Shown here piece by piece: positions 4,750-5,475 of a DNA stretch of 5,475 nucleotides (positions are counted from its first letter, which is position 1; each line of letters begins with the position of its first letter). The notes beneath the pieces are model-generated. The model worked only from the letters and a program-made list of their open reading frames with translations. It was not told the origin of the DNA and did no database searches. A program made the position numbers and the translations under genes. Source of the stretch: G039029935 sp039029935 (GTDB lineage Bacteria; Chloroflexota; Anaerolineae; Caldilineales; Caldilineaceae); assembly GCA_039029935.1 (NCBI GenBank), contig JBCCFC010000960.1, positions 1-5,475 of the forward strand, written 5' to 3'.

Positions 4750-5370
4750 TTAACCCGATCCTTTGCGCCGCAACCGAATGCCGGACTTCAACTCTTTCCA
4801 GTGCTTCCACACCAAGATTACCATATTCCCCACCCAAACCCAGAGCAACAGCGGTACAGTATCAGGTCGTATCCAGTCTTGGGCCAATTCAATGGGCGGT
4901 ATCACCAAAAAATACAGTAGCAATACACTCATGGCACTCAACACGGCCCAGCCAGAGGTCGCAATCCAATAGAAGGCCAGCCCCAATGCCAAGCCGCCAA
5001 TCGTTGGCCCTTCCCACAACGTCAGCCCACACCAAATGCCCCCTGTCACCGCCACCGCCTTGCCACCTCGGAAACCGAGAAAAGGCGAGAATGCATGTCC
5101 CAGCACAGGCATCAATGCAACGACGACCATCGGCCAATCACGGGTGCCCGCCCAATAGTATGCCACACCAACAGGAATCGACCCTTTCAGAAAGTCCAAT
5201 AACAACGCCGCAATGGCGACCCCCCGTCCCCCAGCACGATAAACATTGGTCGCCCCCGGATTGGCATCCCCATAGTGCCGAATATCCGTCTGCAAAAACC
5301 AACGCCCCACCCAAACGGAGAAAGGTATTGAACCAGCGAGGAAGGCACAAGTTGAAAGTCTCGCAACCAT
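4750..5370 (-). CDS. plsY: Acylphosphate:glycerol-3-phosphate acyltransferase PlsY
   Basis: PlsY is an inner-membrane enzyme that transfers an acyl group from acyl-phosphate (made by PlsX) to the sn-1 position of glycerol-3-phosphate, giving lysophosphatidic acid, the first step of phospholipid synthesis. The 206 residues match the usual ~200. Conserved family signatures are in order: GSIPFS (13-18) with GDANPGATNVYR (34-45), DFLKGSIP (59-66), and GHAFSPFLGFRGGKAVAV (91-108). Hydrophobic segments at about 4-25, 50-72, 78-98, 110-135, 140-160 and 172-189 fit a multi-pass protein with a basic C-terminal tail (RLRRKGSG). Differences from the common forms GSGNIGATN and FKGGKGVAT (D35, A36, R101, A105) are conservative and, as I recall, seen in Chloroflexota. 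The ATG at 5370 is chosen because AAGGAG lies 8 nt upstream. The gene converges on the WD40 gene; no operon partner is visible in the window. Confidence 0.95.
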   Translation of the reverse strand: MVARLSTCAFLAGSIPFSVWVGRWFLQTDIRHYGDANPGATNVYRAGGRGVAIAALLLDFLKGSIPVGVAYYWAGTRDWPMVVVALMPVLGHAFSPFLGFRGGKAVAVTGGIWCGLTLWEGPTIGGLALGLAFYWIATSGWAVLSAMSVLLLYFLVIPPIELAQDWIRPDTVPLLLWVWVGNMVILVWKHWKELKSGIRLRRKGSG

Positions 5371-5378
5371 TCATCGAA

Positions 5379-5384
5379 CTCCTT
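5379..5384 (-). promoter_or_regulatory. plsY ribosome binding site
   Basis: The minus strand reads AAGGAG with 8 nt to the ATG at 5370, an ideal spacing. An ATG at 5374 in another frame lies only 4 nt from it and opens a frame without PlsY motifs, so this site decides the start. It contrasts with the regulator and WD40 genes, which have no such site. Confidence 0.8.
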
Positions 5385-5459
5385 AAGAAGGACGCCCAGG
5401 TGCGAGCCTATGTGCTGTTCGTTCTCATCAGCCTATACCATGTCACCAAGCAACCATTG

Positions 5460-5468
5460 ATTGTACCA
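5460..5468 (-). promoter_or_regulatory. Candidate extended -10 promoter for plsY
   Basis: The minus strand reads TGGTACAAT, matching TGnTATAAT except for one base in the hexamer. Transcription would start near 5453 and leave a leader of roughly 80 nt. The -35 region lies outside the window, so the site cannot be confirmed. All three minus frames between here and plsY contain stops, which fits a non-coding upstream region or the very end of another gene. Confidence 0.3.
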
Positions 5469-5475
5469 TCCTCCA

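Noticed and set aside
5455..5458. Second copy of AATGGTTGC upstream of plsY (minus strand, 5458-5450), making a mini-frame MVAW that mirrors the first codons of plsY
   Set aside because: A 9-bp repeat with a four-codon frame and no Shine-Dalgarno; too short to call an upstream ORF or alternative start.
5319..5475. Plus-strand frame open to the window end, reading ...FIELLKKDAQVRAYVLFVLISLYHV in part
   Set aside because: It has no ATG, overlaps the plsY start and ribosome binding site antisense, and would leave no room for the plsY promoter. Its length is within chance expectation. A divergent gene starting at GTG 5400 cannot be excluded but is not supported.

Overview
The window most likely comes from a Chloroflexota-type bacterium (Chloroflexia, Anaerolineae or a relative). 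This is inferred from remembered family architecture, not from a search. The main pointers are the order winged-helix/BTAD – NB-ARC – pentapeptide bridge – WD40 propellers, with a PYEG...ALGAVE tail typical of large regulators in that phylum, and a PlsY with GDANPGATN and GGKAVAV signatures. Base composition is moderate in the genes, while the first ~190 bases are clearly AT-rich.

Layout: (1) Bases 1-189 are a non-coding leader. It holds a good extended -10 promoter, two abutting 19-bp palindromes over the -10 and predicted start point, a possible three-way-junction RNA, and many TTGA/TCAA half-sites. (2) 190-2523 (+) encodes an AfsR/SARP-like regulator with a STAND ATPase domain. (3) 2444-4606 (+) encodes a 14-blade WD40 protein. 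(4) 4607-4749 is a convergent intergenic region with an array of 8-bp repeats folding into an 18-bp stem, plus a second GC-rich hairpin. (5) 4750-5370 (-) is plsY, the acylphosphate:glycerol-3-phosphate acyltransferase of phospholipid synthesis. (6) 5371-5475 is the plsY upstream region with a strong ribosome binding site and a candidate promoter.

The central observation is that genes (2) and (3) look like one gene of about 1,471 codons broken by a single extra C in the CCCC run at 2498-2501. Removing one C joins the frames and gives an unbroken pentapeptide-repeat register across the junction. The intact protein would be a one-piece sensor-switch-regulator: WD40 propellers sense a ligand or partner, the NB-ARC ATPase acts as the switch, and the N-terminal winged helix plus BTAD binds DNA. 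As the sequence stands, the DNA-binding/ATPase half and the sensor half would be made as two polypeptides, unless the ribosome shifts frame or the extra base is a sequencing error. plsY is a convergent housekeeping neighbour with no evident functional link.
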